Shown in pieces: positions 26,501 to 39,195 of a stretch of 64,000 nt of DNA. A program made the position numbers and the translations under genes. The stretch comes from Rotaria sordida. Taxonomy: Eukaryota > Rotifera > Eurotatoria > Philodinida > Philodinidae. The stretch covers positions 32,637 to 96,636 of the forward strand of contig CAJNOL010000882.1 in the NCBI GenBank assembly GCA_905250125.1. The letters are read 5' to 3'. The notes under the pieces are model-generated. The model was not told the DNA's origin and searched no databases. It was given only the letters and a program-made list of their open reading frames with translations. Within the stretch, counting starts at the first letter, position 1. Each line of letters begins with the position of its first letter.

Positions 26501-27728
26501 TGTACGTAAAAATCGATTATATTTTACTTTACATAAATGTGGATTACATTCACATGTATTTATGTCTGATTTTAATGGTATATCATTATGTGTTTCATTC
26601 CATTCTAATTCTTGACCACTAATAGTTATTGTTGTATTACCATGTGGACCTTTACAAAAACATTCATATGCACCTAATGTAAAACCTTTTCCAGCTTGAT
26701 GAAAACACTAATAAAGGACAAAAACAAAAATCGCAAAAATGTTAAAAAAACAAACAAAATCGAAAAGAAAACATTTCTACCTTCGTATTATTTGGACATT
26801 TATGTGTTCCTCCAAATGGTACATCATTAGTTGCACATTGATTAATATCAACAGATGATATATTAAAATAAGTGATAAATAAATAACTAAAGCAAAATAA
26901 GAAATCTATGAATATCAATAAAATTTTTCTTTTTTCTTTTTTTTACTGATTTGTTAAAGGTAAAATATGAGCCATAATAAAAGTTTCATTTTTATTTTTT
27001 GTACATAAAACTGGTCCAAGCCACCAACCATTCGTAGTTAATATATGTTGTGGATCATTTGTCATTGTTTCACGTACATTAGACATTGTAAAAGTTTGTA
27101 AAATAGTATCTTGTTTAATAATATCAGCATTGATTTTTTCATAATCAACGATATTTGTTATTGAAGTATTATTCATACGTGAATATTTAATTACATATGA
27201 TCCAATATTATCTTGTGATAAAATTCTTATATCAATTTCTTTTATATTTATTTGACTGGCTAATAATATACTTATATCTAAACTAAGATCATTACGAAAT
27301 TTTTCTAACATATCTCCATTTTTATAATTTGATGTTTGATTTAAATTCATACGAATTTTTTTTACTGTTCGTTTTAATGCAAATATTTCATCTTGAAATG
27401 ATTGTTCAATTAAAAGAATAATTTGTGATGATAATGAATCATCTGATGGTAATCGATATATTCCATCTACAGCCATATTTATTGTACAATCAGCTAATAC
27501 AGATGAACTTTCTCGATGTAATAATATTCGACGTAACATATTTTTATAATGTTGTTTATCATTAATATGTGAAATTTGTCTTTTTAGACGATGATTTACG
27601 GATATATATGAATTTTTTGCATGAAACAAAATAAAAAAACTAATAATAAACATAAGAATAAATACCATTAAATATGAATAAATTGATATAAAATGAAAAA
27701 CCGATTGTTTGGATTTTGAATTTAACAT
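23532..27728 (-). CDS. Class C orphan G-protein-coupled receptor, GPR158/GPR179-like
   Basis: Exons (minus): 27728-26947, 26886-26781, 26707-26351, 26264-26212, 24950-24894, 24830-24580, 24516-24378, 24323-24218, 24146-23979, 23918-23532. Total is 2406 nt, 801 residues, all in phase. An N-terminal hydrophobic segment (about 15-37) may be a signal anchor. The ectodomain (about 40-260) sits where GPR158 has its Cache ligand-binding domain. A Cys-rich stretch follows, with GGTHKCPNNTKC, GKGFTLGAYECFCKGP and CECNPHLC, very like the GPR158 EGF-like linker. The seven-helix part matches GPR158 in order: YNRFLRTIIVIIQS (TM1), ILLELVLFGAALLYAS (TM2), RELGFTIVYGTLILRIYKM (TM3), FQTCRPRSWDYLVQFAEFIF (TM5), STRTAPCEYHERK, and LHIIKD leading to TM7. 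The TM7 exon is short and was found only by requiring phase. GPR158 itself is a glycine-sensing receptor acting through RGS7; whether this one binds an amino acid is unknown. The long cytoplasmic tail of vertebrate GPR158 is replaced by ~190 polar residues. Intron 4 is 1261 nt and repeat-bearing; the others are mostly 60-110 nt. Confidence 0.9.
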
Positions 27729-27875
27729 ATTATTATTATTATTATTATTACGAATATAATGCTGTTGTTGTTTTTATTTTAAATTAAATATAAGATGATA
27801 AAAAAAAAAAATAATAATAATCTTTTTATTTCATGATGAGGTTCTTAGACTAAATAGAAAAATAGATATAATCAA

Positions 27876-27926
<51 letters not shown>

Positions 27927-29804
27927 AAAAAAAACAAGAATAACATCAAGTGTAAAAAGAGAATTATAGATAAACATAAACATAACAAATAATTTTTTAT
28001 GCATACTTTAGCATGTCTATCAACGATGGCTAAACATAAATATATATAATAATTTAGCATTTATCTTCGTTTATGACAAGGATTTACGTAATGTAAATCC
28101 TTATTTTTTCAATCAAACTACAAACATATTTACGTATTTGACGTCATCGTATCGATTTTCTTATCTTATGGACTATTCTATTTAAGATATATAATAAAAG
28201 GAGACTACTCAATGTCATTGTCGTCATCATTGTCTCAAAGACTAAATCTGTTCTGTCTTTTTCTTTTCTTTTTTTTTTCTTCCTTGTCGACCGTCAGATC
28301 GAATGCAAGTAGACTTGCATATGCAAGCTTGCTCTATAATTGATCATTTGTTTTTTACTATTTACTTGGTTCTTCATTCTGAATACAATGATTGAATTGT
28401 GTATAATATTAATAAATTAAACTGATCTTTAAAGTTATTCTTATGTGTCTAAGGAATAAATATCTAACTTCGACATTATAAAAAGAACTCATTATGTTAC
28501 GCATAGATAACACGTTTTCTTTTTGTTTGATTGAATTTTCTTCGTTAGTCACGAGTAGTTAAGAATATTCTTATTATATACGATTGGTTTCATTGATTGA
28601 GAAGACATGTCCACAAGTAATCAAGGACCGTCTGTTATATGAATAAGAATAAAAAATATATATAGAATATATTGGGTTGATAGATATGATATAATCAATA
28701 ACACGAGTTTACTGATTACATATGTGAAATGACAGAGCAAATGTTGATAATAAAAATGTGGCAAAAAAAAAAGTGAATAGTAATCCTGAAAATCTATTGA
28801 AATCTAAGACAGTGATGAGGATGTATTATGTCTACAGACACATGGGAGAATCATGAACTATCTATCTCTTTGTTCCTATTTATTTGTTTTGTCTATAAAT
28901 ATATTATTGTTATATGTTTATAATATAATCAAAACTTACCACAAATGATTAGATGTCCATTTTGATGTTGTAATTCTTATTAATATAAAAAAGAAGGATT
29001 AATATATATATATATATGAAGCGTTAGTTTTCTTTTTCTCATTTATTTTAAATTCTTCTCATTTTCTACGCTTGATTTTTCACACATTAAAGTTTCTTCT
29101 TTTTTTTTTTTCTCTTTTTCTTTTTCTGCACACTATTTTCTTTTTTGTAGAGATGTAACCGAAGGACACAGGAAGAGGTATCGCTTTATATTGTTTTTTC
29201 ACATATAGATATAAACATTCTGTCGATCTATCTATTTTGTTCTACTATACACCACTATCTAAATTTATTGACAAACGTATAGTCAAATGTATGTGTGTGC
29301 ACGCCTGTCTTTAGACAAGAGAGGAGAGAGAGAGAGAGATAGAGAGCAATGAAAAACGGAGGGGCAATTTTTTCGCACTCTCTTGCACGTATGTTCTAAT
29401 TCTCACCGGAATTCTTCAGCCCGAGCGCACGGTCGTTTCCTTTAGACGACAACGACTCAAGTCGATACACTACTACACATAAACATAAATGTAGATTTCA
29501 TGTTCGCATCGGCAGAAAGCTTGGTCTCTAGTAGGAAACCAGTACTAGAAACATCTCCTCTTCTACCACTATTCTCCGCTTTCTTTTTCTTTATGTTCTC
29601 TGCTTTTTCCTTTTGCTTTTTCTTATTTTATATATATTTTCTCTGTCTGATGAGCGTGGAAATGCTTTGGTCGGAACCGACGATAGTCTCTTTCTGCTAC
29701 TACTACTACTACTACTACTCTTCTTGTTCTTCGACGACGGTGACGATAGAAAAAAATGTCGTTTTTTTCCTTATATTTGCTGCCGTTTCTTGTCATATTT
29801 TGGA

Positions 29805-29835
<31 letters not shown>

Positions 29836-32800
29836 GACGTTAGTCTTTAGGGTCGTTGTCTTCTTCGTCTCGTTCTTTTTCTCTTTCTCTAATTTTTTTT
29901 TTTTGGTGACGACAAAGAACGCGCGAGCTCTCGCAATGTTTAGCGTAAACCAAATGATAATGATGATGAGTGTGCTCGTTGTTCTTTCTGCAAAAAAAAT
30001 GATGTAGATACAGAGAAAAGAAAAGAAGCAAGCTACACAGTTGATAAACGATTGCTTATTCACTATCGTATTAGTAATGCTCGACTTTCTCGGAAAATGT
30101 CACCCTCATTCACTATGTATGCATTGTATTGTCAAAATAAAAAACAAGTTTATATATTAATACATTGATAAAAATCGTCAAAGCATCTTTGTTAATATAT
30201 ATATATATATATACATTTATATTCTTAATGTATTGGATGACAGATATGAAAACTGATAAACACAAGAAGAACTGTTCTGAAGATATGCATATGTTTATCT
30301 GTTGTTTTGATAATGTATTCTTGTGAGAAAATTCACAGGATAAAGATTGATCTGTTTCTTGTCGAGACAAATATACAGATACTATCTTTTTTTTTGTTAA
30401 TAATATATGCGTATATGCATGTATTGATGATAAACAAATAGAATGAAGTGGAAATACTCAAAAGATTTTCTATGATCGATCATGTTGTTGTCATCGTTTG
30501 GAAGAGAAAATTTCTATCTATTTAATTCATTTTTTATCCGTTTTCAATCGATTAATATGAGTAGTTGATAGTTGGTGTATAGAAGAATAAGCAGAAGAAG
30601 AAGAAAAAAAAAGCCAATCGTAGACTTAATAAGAACTTCTTCTGTTTTCGATTCGATGCATTTTATTTTCCCGACAAACGACATCGATAAGTATCTATCT
30701 ACTTGATATTTTGTCTAGGAAAAAGAAAAACACTAACAAATATTCTCGGAGAAATCAGTAGATTTAATTTGGTTTTAATCAATAACAACATGTTTTTTTC
30801 TGTTCGTCACTTTCTGTTAAAATCCATTTGCTATGCGTCAGAGGGACTCTTTTTTTTTTACACTTATTATAATAATAGCATTATATTGATCCATTTTCCT
30901 ATATTCAATATAGAACTATTAAATAGATGATTTTGATGATGTTTACAAATGTTGATATGAAATAAAAAATGTATTAATTACAAATTATTTAAGAGACCTG
31001 TTTTGTTTCCCTTCGATTGCAATTTATTTTTATGTATAAAAAAAATGAATAATAATATATTTATTATATACAAGTAAAAGTACTATAAGAAAAAAGTTGC
31101 TTCCTTGACATAATTGCTCTTATAGTTGTTTTGCGTTGATGAAAAATTTGAATGATTTCACTGAAATATATATATATTTTGTTTTTTTTTTTGGTAATAA
31201 TAATGAAGAAATTATATTTGAAATATATTTTCATATCGATTTATAATGAATGATTATAGAGAAATTATCAAAAACATGTTCTAAATGATAAGGATTTACG
31301 ATCATAATCTAATAAATCAGAACATATTTGACAACTTTCGTCGTTATCTTAAGTAGATTTGAAATCGGCGACAAGGAAACATTCTCAGCTATCGGACATT
31401 GTTTGATTCCATAATTAGATTATAAATATGAGTGAAGAAATCTTTCAACATATTGTCAAATCCATGACTTGTTTGTACAAATATCGGATTGTCTTACAAG
31501 CCACGAAAAATGGACTTATATCACTGTTTTCTATTTTCTTCTGAATTCTTGAAATTGAATTATATTTCAAATAAGATTTTCATTTAATATGATGAGATTG
31601 AATTATTTTTCCTTCAAAAGATTTGATCAACATCAAGATATCATTATAATTCCGATGTAAAATAATATATAAGTCCTTGGTTCTTTTTTTCTAGTACAGC
31701 TGTATTGAAGAAGAAGAAAAGGTGAACTAATGGAAATGATATACAATAAGGATAAGATCAAAACAAAATGCATATTCGTGTCAAGTAAGACGAAATGAAA
31801 GAGTATTTCTCAATATTAGTTAGAATATTTTAAGTGAAAACAATTCAAACTTATAATATATATGTCTTCGATTTACAAGACAAATAAATCTTTGTTCAAG
31901 CACGCCATTGACTCAAACTTATTTTCTCAAAATATGGAGTCTGATGGTACCTGACAGTTGAGAATGTTCTTGCATGAACAATCAAGTATCTAAGATATGT
32001 AATATTATTTTTCAGAAGTTCGTAAATAAAATATTTCCATATGAGACATAAACGATTAGATTTCATAATAGTAAATTTACATTATTTATTACTATCGTTC
32101 CATGATTCGCCTGCATCTCCACTTTTTCAATACTTTTATGCAGAATGACTTATCAAAAAATTTTGGCAGATAGATTTTGATGAGTAGAGAAAAAGTTGCC
32201 AAGGATTCGAAATTTCCGAATGCTTTCCTATTGGGGTCGCAAGGGTAAAAAATGGTCGTCATTTCTCTGTCACGGTACATCTGATAGGGTTAAAAAGCTT
32301 TCTACAGATTCAACACACTGTTTAGGTTACCTTAATTCTTCCAGTGTCTTTTTTATCTTCTTTTATACGAATGAAAACATTAAAAAAACCTGAGAACACC
32401 TTCAAAAATGCATGTTTTTACAACAAAAGCCTTTTTGTTTTGTAAATCTTGGAAAAAACCAGTAGTATATCATATTTTGAAATAAAAAAAAAATGATCGT
32501 ACTAAACTCTTTTGTATAAGTAGAAGCGTGTTTTAGCTCGATCAATTGTGTTCTGATTGAGAAACGGAGGCGGTACTCAACTTTCTTTTTATTGTCAAAA
32601 AAACTAATTTTTCAAAACTGACAGAAAGTCAATCTATTATTTGTTCATGAATATATTGAGTATTTCCATAGCATAGAATCCGATAGAAACTTCGAACCGA
32701 ATATTTATTGTGTGGTTATTTTTAACCAATAAGAAAATAGACATAACCATATTGTTTTTGTAGTTCTTGTATAATCCATCTTATTCTATTAGAAAAGTTA

Positions 32801-33300
32801 TTTTATAACTTAGACAATAAATATGTTATTTTAAGAAATAAATTATATTATTTTCAATTAGATCAATTTCAATAACAATGGACACGGTAAATATTATTTC
32901 ATAATATAAATCATATGTTTTTTTTATGTAGATTAATATCAACTATAGTTTCATTCGTAAGTATAACTAAAAAACAAAAAAAGAGAAATTATAATTTTAT
33001 ATTTTTATGAGAAGAGAAAAAGAAAAATTCATTCATCTCATTTATGAGAAGCTCATGAGAATACAACCAATAAACGACGTCGTATGTCAAAAGTTTACAA
33101 TAGTCATAATTCTCATGCTATAGAATCCTAAGAAGATTCTCAGGGGATCCCTGTCGTGATTCTTCGGAAAGTTTCTAAGAGACTCTTTGGAGATTGTTTT
33201 ATGAAAAATTGACTGGAGTCACTCATTTATTAATTTAAAAAAAAAACTATTGATTAATCACGAGTTTTTATGAAAATCGACAAAAATCGTCAGCTTAGAT
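27729..33300. other. Upstream region of receptor gene and AT-rich intergenic DNA
   Basis: No further gene is recognised. The region includes a 48-base poly-A run (27877-27924), AT microsatellites near 29000-29018 and 30197-30212, a GA-rich block near 29318-29345, and a richer segment at 29.4-30.0 kb with TAC and CAG/CAA trinucleotide runs (about 29697-29718 and 29808-29835). Frames at 29500-30063 are translations of those runs on both strands. Less extreme composition and proximity to the receptor start make 29.3-30.1 kb a plausible promoter or 5' UTR, but no motif proves it. Confidence 0.45.
27877..27924 (+). repeat. Poly-A tract, 48 bases
   Basis: This is an uninterrupted run of 48 A, followed by G and more A. 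It lies ~150 bp upstream of the receptor start codon (as poly-T on the coding strand). It could be a retroposition tail scar or simple slippage, and read length there may be inexact. Confidence 0.9.
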
Positions 33301-34250
33301 GATGTTAATGGGTTTAGGACAGTTGCTCGCAGGACAGTTGCTCGTCGGACAGTTGCGCGCGGACAGTTGCTCGCTAGGACACTTGCTCGCTAGGACATTT
33401 GCTCACTAGGACATTTGCTCGTCTGGATACTTGCTCGAAAAGGACAGTTACTCGCAGGACAATTGCTCGCCGGACACTTGCTCGCGAATCATATAGTTAC
33501 AAGAAGGAAAAAGAAAAATTTCTGTACTTCAGCCGTACTTCACCATATTTCAACCGACTTCAAGGGTTTTTTAAAGTTATCTCCGAAATGTTTTTAACTT
33601 TTTAAGTCTACCATAGATGTATGTCACAGAAGTACTGGTTTGAAATCATTCGATATGAGTTTATTCTAAATAAAAACCTAAATACTTTACGGTACTTCGC
33701 CGAACTTTACGATTTGAAGTATGGTAAAGCGCTGTGGGATCAGAAAATTTTGCTTTGTCTCCTCTTGTATAGCTACCTAGTGGTAATGGGTAGCTGAGGA
33801 AAGAGTAAAGAGAAAATTACAGTGCATATTCTTACTCTTACCCTGATGTTAGGTCGGCGACCATCAAAGCGAAAGAAAGAATTCTTGAACAAACAACTGA
33901 AAGATCTGGTTCAAAATACACATACAATCGTCAAGAATTATTTAGAAAACGTTCGACGTTTTTCTATGTAGAACTTTTTTGGTTCTTTCGTGCTTTTTAT
34001 TGTTGGTTGTCGTCCTTAAAGATTATCTTTGTGTCTTATTCATATGTATATAGTGAACTAGTTTTGCAAGCAAGTGTCCGACGAGCAATTGTCCTGCGAG
34101 CAACTGTCCTTTTCGAGCAAGTGTCCAGACGAGCAAGTGTCCTAGTGAGCAAATGTCCTAGCGAGTAAGTGTCCTAGCGAGCAACTGTCCGCGCGCAACT
34201 GTCCGACGAGCAACTGTCCTGCGAGCAACTGTCCGTTTCCCGATGTTAAT
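33301..34250 (+). mobile_element. Foldback element copy 1 with 9-bp target duplication
   Basis: The element proper is 33310-34241 (932 bp), flanked by perfect direct repeats GATGTTAAT at 33301-33309 and 34242-34250. It starts GGGTTTAGGACAGTTGCTCG and ends CGAGCAACTGTCCGTTTCCC, so the termini are inverted. Each arm (about 33310-33486 and 34066-34241) is itself a tandem array of 13-15-bp variants of GGACAGTTGCTCGC, inverted between arms. The ~580-bp centre has no open frame of note and contains the word CTCTTGTATAGCTACCTAGTGG. A 9-bp duplication is typical of Mutator-like (MULE) elements; foldback MULEs are known in other eukaryotes. It is non-autonomous. Copy 2 is at 37777-38707, same orientation. 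Confidence 0.9.
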
Positions 34251-34480
34251 AATATAGACTATCATAAACAAGTGTATTACGTAGGAAAGTTTATAAACTA
34301 TTGCGCAAGTCAATATAGAGATCAGTTTGTAGCTTAAGGTTTCTAATGCTTATCTTTGGAATTTTCTTAGTTTAGAAAAGTTTTAAAATACAAAAAAAGA
34401 GAAAAGTGCGATGATTGAGAATATCTTAATAAGAAATTAAGTAAAGACGACATTCTCAACAACTGATGTTTGACAATAAT

Positions 34481-35406
34481 CGTGAATGATCATTTGCTAT
34501 AGGCCTAAGTTATTTGTTGACTATATGGCATCCCTGTGTGCTCAATCCTATGTCACAGAACAAGTGAGTATCACCAACATGAAACTTTCTCAAAAATTGT
34601 ACACTATCAAACTCCATATGTTTCACAGATAAGGTCTTTCGGAATAGCAAGGATATATTATCAACTTGCAAGCATGTTTCCTAGAATAGTCTTTTTCTAT
34701 ATGAAGAGATCCTTATATTGACAATACTTTAATAATACTTAATGATCCTATTAAAAAATTTTATATATCAATAATTAGTGAAATATCCTTAATGAGCTGA
34801 TATAAATAACTTCTTTATGAACAGAAAAAAGTTTGTTCGACCTCCGCATCTATGGAGAGAGATACGAGGATATGGAAAATAAATTCTTTTTGAAATGAAC
34901 ATAAGATATTTATAGATTGTTCTAGAGTTTCATACATAAGTCATATCTGAATGCTCGGAATAAAAATTTGACAAAGAAATAATAAAAGTAACAGACCTCC
35001 TTCCTGCTACCCTATTCTCGTATTCCTTACAGCGATCCGGAAATCCAATACTTTTTTCCGTTCATAAAAGAGTTGTTTATATCAGTTCATTAGGGATGTT
35101 CTGCTGATTATTGATACATAAAATTTTTTAACAGGACCATTGAAGTATTGTTAAAATATCGTCAATATAAGGGTCTCTTTATATAGAAAAATAGGCTATT
35201 CTAGGAAACATGCTTGCAAGTTGATAATGTATCCTTGCTATTTCGAAAAGTCTTATCTATGAAATATATAGAGTTCAATAGTGTACATTTTTTGAGAAAG
35301 TTTCATATTGGTTGTACTCACTTGTTCTGTGACACAGGATCGAGCACACAGAAATCTCATAAACTCAACAAATAACTTATGTCGATGGTAAATAATCATT
35401 TTCAAC
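34481..35406. mobile_element. Long inverted-repeat element (~0.93 kb)
   Basis: The left arm (about 34481-34828) and right arm (about 35050-35406) are inverted copies. For example, AAGTTATTTGTTGA with CTGTGTGCTC on the left is matched by GAGCACACAG and TCAACAAATAACTT on the right, and the blocks around CTTGCAAGCATGTTTCCTAG and CTAGGAAACATGCTTGCAAG are perfect inverses. The spacer is ~220 bp. The arms differ at roughly one position in ten, so the insertion is old. No open frame of note; target duplication not determined. Confidence 0.85.
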
Positions 35407-35891
35407 TATGAATAAAGCAATGATGAAAGCTATTAATTATAGAAAATTGAAGAGCATCTATAACTTTGTTGAATTGAATTTAAAAACAAAATGTGTATAG
35501 AGTTAACTTACAACATCATAGGAATCACCATGTCTATGAGTACCATATATAAATTCTTCAAGAATTCTAAATCGTACATGAACGATCAGCGCATTAAAAT
35601 TTGACAATAACTTGATGTCTTATGTATTATTCAATGCGGTGCAAATTGCTTCACGAGACCATATATATGGTATCCTGATACAAGATAGATCAGCAAATCC
35701 GACGGAATCCTTTTTTTTATCTATTAATAATCGATTAGCCCATATCACCATCAATTATGTAAAAGCCGTAATAAACTTCAAAATACACAAAAGAAAAGAA
35801 TTATCTCTTCAAAAATTGAATCTAATTTTAGTTAATTCAGTCAATACATGTATTACTTCTATTTGTAATCTACGGTACAAAAGTGATTGTC

Positions 35892-36849
35892 TACACGGTT
35901 GGAAAAAATATTATTCGAGGGGGGTAACGCTATAATTTCAAATAGAAGACATAATAAATTTTATATCAAATGAAAGCTCGTTAAAAATGGGGTTTATTGG
36001 TATCAAATAGTGAGGATTATGAAAACCTTTTAATGTCGAGCTAAATAAATTTTCAGAAATTTTATACTTTTTTTAGGATGGAAAATTAAAGTACTAGTGA
36101 TTCAAGAATGGAGTAAAATGTTTTTCTTGAATATTTTTACACGGTTCGATAGAGCTCGTCGAGCTCTATAAAACTATACACATTAAAAAAGTTTTAAGAC
36201 ACTTTTTTTGCGATAAAAAATTCAAAAAACTATTTGGAAAATCTTAGAAAACATGAAAAAAATTCATGTTTCATGTGGAAGAACAACACTTACTTTTTCA
36301 ATAAAAGTAGCTTTTTTCATTGTTTTTACTTCGTCAGGCGTTTCGAAACATACTCATTAGACGCAGCTTTTCACACTGCATCGAACGAGTATATTTCGAG
36401 ACGTCTGAGGTAGTAAAAACAACGAAAAAAGCTACTTTTATTGAAAAATTGAGCGTGTTTCTTCAATTTGAAAAAAAAAGAGTTTTTAAATGTTTTTGAG
36501 GTTTCCCGAGTAGTTTTTTGAACTTTTTATCTCAAAAAGATGCCTCAAAAAATGTTTAACATGCACAGTTTTGTAGAGCTCAACGAGGTCTATCAAACCA
36601 TGTAAAAATATTCAAGAAAGAAAATTGACTTCATTTTTGAATCAGTGGCACCTTGATTTTCCACCCCAAAAAAATATAAAATTTCTGAAAACTTCTTGAG
36701 TTTGACATTAAAAAGTTTTTACAAGCCTCACTATTTAGTATCAATAAACCCCATTTTTGACGAGCTTTCATTTGATATAAAATTCATTATGTCTTCTATT
36801 TGAAATTATAGCGTTACCCCCCTGGAATAATATTTTTTCCAACCGTGTA
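35892..36849. mobile_element. Near-complete palindrome with TA target site (Tc1/mariner-type MITE)
   Basis: The element is 35894-36847 (954 bp) and starts CACGGTTGGAAAAAATATTA and ends TAATATTTTTTCCAACCGTG. It is flanked by TA on both sides (35892-35893 and 36848-36849), as in the Tc1/mariner superfamily. The two halves are inverted along almost their whole length, meeting near 36370 with blocks such as AGCTACTTTTATTGAAAAA on the right half opposite TTTTTCAATAAAAGTAGCT on the left. No coding capacity. It abuts a mariner-like transposase fragment on its right (36850-37380), so it may have inserted into that relic. Confidence 0.85.
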
Positions 36850-36864
36850 TAATTCGTCGTATGA

Positions 36865-37380
36865 CGGAAGCAGCGAGGCAGGTTTAGGTTTTAGTTGCAT
36901 CGCGACAGTGGCAAATTTCCAGTCACGATGGACGTCTATCGTTCAAAATAATATCAAAATCATTCTGTAGAGCTTATCACAGCCACTTCTAGCTCGTTTT
37001 TTTTTATCTTTATTTTCTAATTTTTAGCGCTTTCCATCTATTGCAGATGGCGATTGACATTCTTTTTCTCAATGAACGACTAATTGTTCTTTGATGAATT
37101 TTGTAACATCTTGCAATTTGACGTTGACTGATTATCAGTTTTATTATTCATGGTTTTCAACAGATCATTAAGTTGTTGATACGTTATTTTAGTTGGATGG
37201 CCTTTTCATGATAAAAATTTGTTTATATCATAAACCAGATACTTTTTTAACATATATCGAATGGTTCTTTCCGGTATATTATGTTTCTTGAGGTAACGAA
37301 CGATTGTCTTCATGATCTTCCCATGTCTCACATTTGTTCGCACTATTGCCGGTATATCGACGATTTATCTATGGTAGCAC
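36865..37380 (-). pseudogene. mariner-like transposase relic (N-terminal HTH part)
   Basis: The minus strand from 37325 reads GKIMKTIVRYLKKHNIPERT and IRYMLKKY, a stop, then KGHPTKITYQQLNDLLKTMN followed by NKT. This is the paired helix-turn-helix layout of Tc1/mariner transposases (first HTH ending I-x-x-x-L-K-x-Y, then the G-R-P-x-K-I-T/S linker and second HTH ending N-N-K-T). Further down, in other frames, CDKLYRM and a DWKF-like piece can be seen before the MITE interrupts at 36847. Stops and frameshifts make it non-functional. A minus-strand piece at about 37640-37765 (THREREEFVKCVYNFYED) could be its separated N-terminus. Confidence 0.65.
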
Positions 37381-37767
37381 TTACGACTTTCAGTTCAAGT
37401 TATAAACGATTGCAGAGAGTATTTTCTATTTAAACTCCCATTGTTTATTAGAAAGAATTCAAATTAATCGAGAAGAAAGCAGTTTCAGAATATATATTTA
37501 AACATTTGTCTTATAAATGGTGCCAATTTGGGTTCTGTGACTAGTAAAGGCAGTTCAGACGCATCAATATTGTCAGAGTGTATTGGTGTCGATTTAATTC
37601 TGTCAATTTCAACAAACTTCAAAAATATTCACTCGTCTTGATATGACGCTATCAAGAAGAATCGTCGATATAGCGCACATTATACCGGCGATAGTCATCA
37701 CACGGGCCATATGTTGCATCTTCATAAAAGTTGTAAACACATTTTACAAATTCTTCTCTTTCTCGAT

Positions 37768-38716
37768 GTGTCATTGGGGTTTAGGACAGTTGCTCGCAGG
37801 ATACTTGCTCGTCGGACAGTTGCGCGCGGACAGTTGCTCGCTAGGACACTTGCTCGCTAGGATATTTGCTCGCTAGAACACTTGCTCGTCTGGACACTTG
37901 CTCGAAAAGGACAGTAGCTCGCAGGACAATTGCTAGCCGGACAGTTGCTCGCGAATCATATAGTCACAAGGAGGAAAAAGCAAAATTTCTGTACTTCAGT
38001 CGTACTTCACCACATTTCAACCAACTTGAAGGATTTTTAAAGCTATCTCCGAAATGTTTTTCGCTTTTTAAGTCTATCATAGATGTGTGTTACAGAAGTG
38101 CTGGTTTGAAATCATTCGATATGAATTTATCCTAAATAAAAGCTCAAATACTTTACGATACTTCGTCAAACTTTACAATTTGAACTATGGCAAAGCACCT
38201 TCTGCTAAGGAAATTTTGTTTTGTCTCCTCTTGTATAGCTACCTAGTGGTAATGGATAGCTGAGGAAAAGGTAAAGAGAAAATTCAGGCATCTATCCATA
38301 CTCTCATCCTGATGTTCGGTGGTCGATCATCAAAGCGAAAGAACGAATTCTTGAGCAAATACCTGAAAGACCTGGTTCAAAATACACATACGGTCGTCAG
38401 GAATTATTTAGAACACATTCGATGTTTTTCTATTTAGAACTTTTTTGGTCCTCTCGTATTTTTTATTTTTGGTTGTTGTCCTTAAAGCTTATTTTTATAT
38501 CTTATTCATATATACACAGCGAAGTAGTTTTGCGAGCAAGTATCCGACGAGCAATTGTCCTGCGAGTTACTGTCCTTTTCGAGCAAGTGTCCAGACGAGC
38601 AAGTGTCCTAGCGAGCAAATATCCTAGCGAGCAAGTGTCCTAGCGAGCAACTGTCCGCGCGCAACTGTCCGACGAGCAAGTGTCCTGCGAGCAACTGTCC
38701 GTTTCCCGTGTCATTG
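37768..38716 (+). mobile_element. Foldback element copy 2 with 9-bp target duplication
   Basis: The element proper is 37777-38707 (931 bp), flanked by perfect direct repeats GTGTCATTG at 37768-37776 and 38708-38716. Ends and internal sequence match copy 1 closely and in the same orientation: GGGTTTAGGACAGTTGCTCG at the start, GTCCGTTTCCC at the end, and CTCTTGTATAGCTACCTAGTGG inside. Arm arrays are at about 37777-37950 and 38531-38707. A different target duplication from copy 1 shows two independent insertions, not a segmental duplication. Confidence 0.9.
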
Positions 38717-39195
38717 AATTCAAGAAACTAATATATCTACAAATAACATACCATTTGAAAGTTTAGAACATGCACTTCTTAATGAAAAAAGATTGCCTCG
38801 CCACAATATCCCACTAAGCGGAGAACTCTGCCTAGATATTTACGCAATTACCTTTACATTGTAGGTTATTATTTGAAAAAAAAGGTAGTGAATAACAATA
38901 ATTACATTCGTAGATATTGAAGACTACTTAGATAAGATAATATTTATATGATTATATTACATATACGTTTATAAAAGAATTTTCAATATGTATAAAAATA
39001 TGGAAGATTAGTATTGTTGTTCATGACAATTTTTCGTCTTTATTGAATGTAGATCAAAAAATTCATTTCGTGACTAATACAATAAAATTAATAAGAAGAT
39101 ATTTGTTTCATGATACAAAAAAAAAAGAATCATCACCAAGTGTTTTTTTTTCTGTTAATTAGTATTTATACAAGAAAAATAACTACTAACTATGT
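38717..39195. other. Spacer before VWA-domain gene
   Basis: AT-rich; no gene seen. It probably holds the 3' UTR and polyadenylation site of the minus-strand VWA gene. Confidence 0.4.

Noticed and set aside
29500..30063. Overlapping frames of 76-146 codons with poly-Gln/Ser/Ala runs
   Set aside because: They come from CAG/TAC trinucleotide repeats read in several frames on both strands. No independent sign of coding.
33310..33486. Regularly spaced short repeats that look at first like a CRISPR array
   Set aside because: Units are contiguous 13-15-bp variants without unique spacers, inverted at the other end of an element with target duplications, in a eukaryotic genome. They are foldback arms.
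35612..35935. 107-codon plus frame
   Set aside because: It runs into the start of a palindromic MITE, has no recognisable motif and no splice partners.
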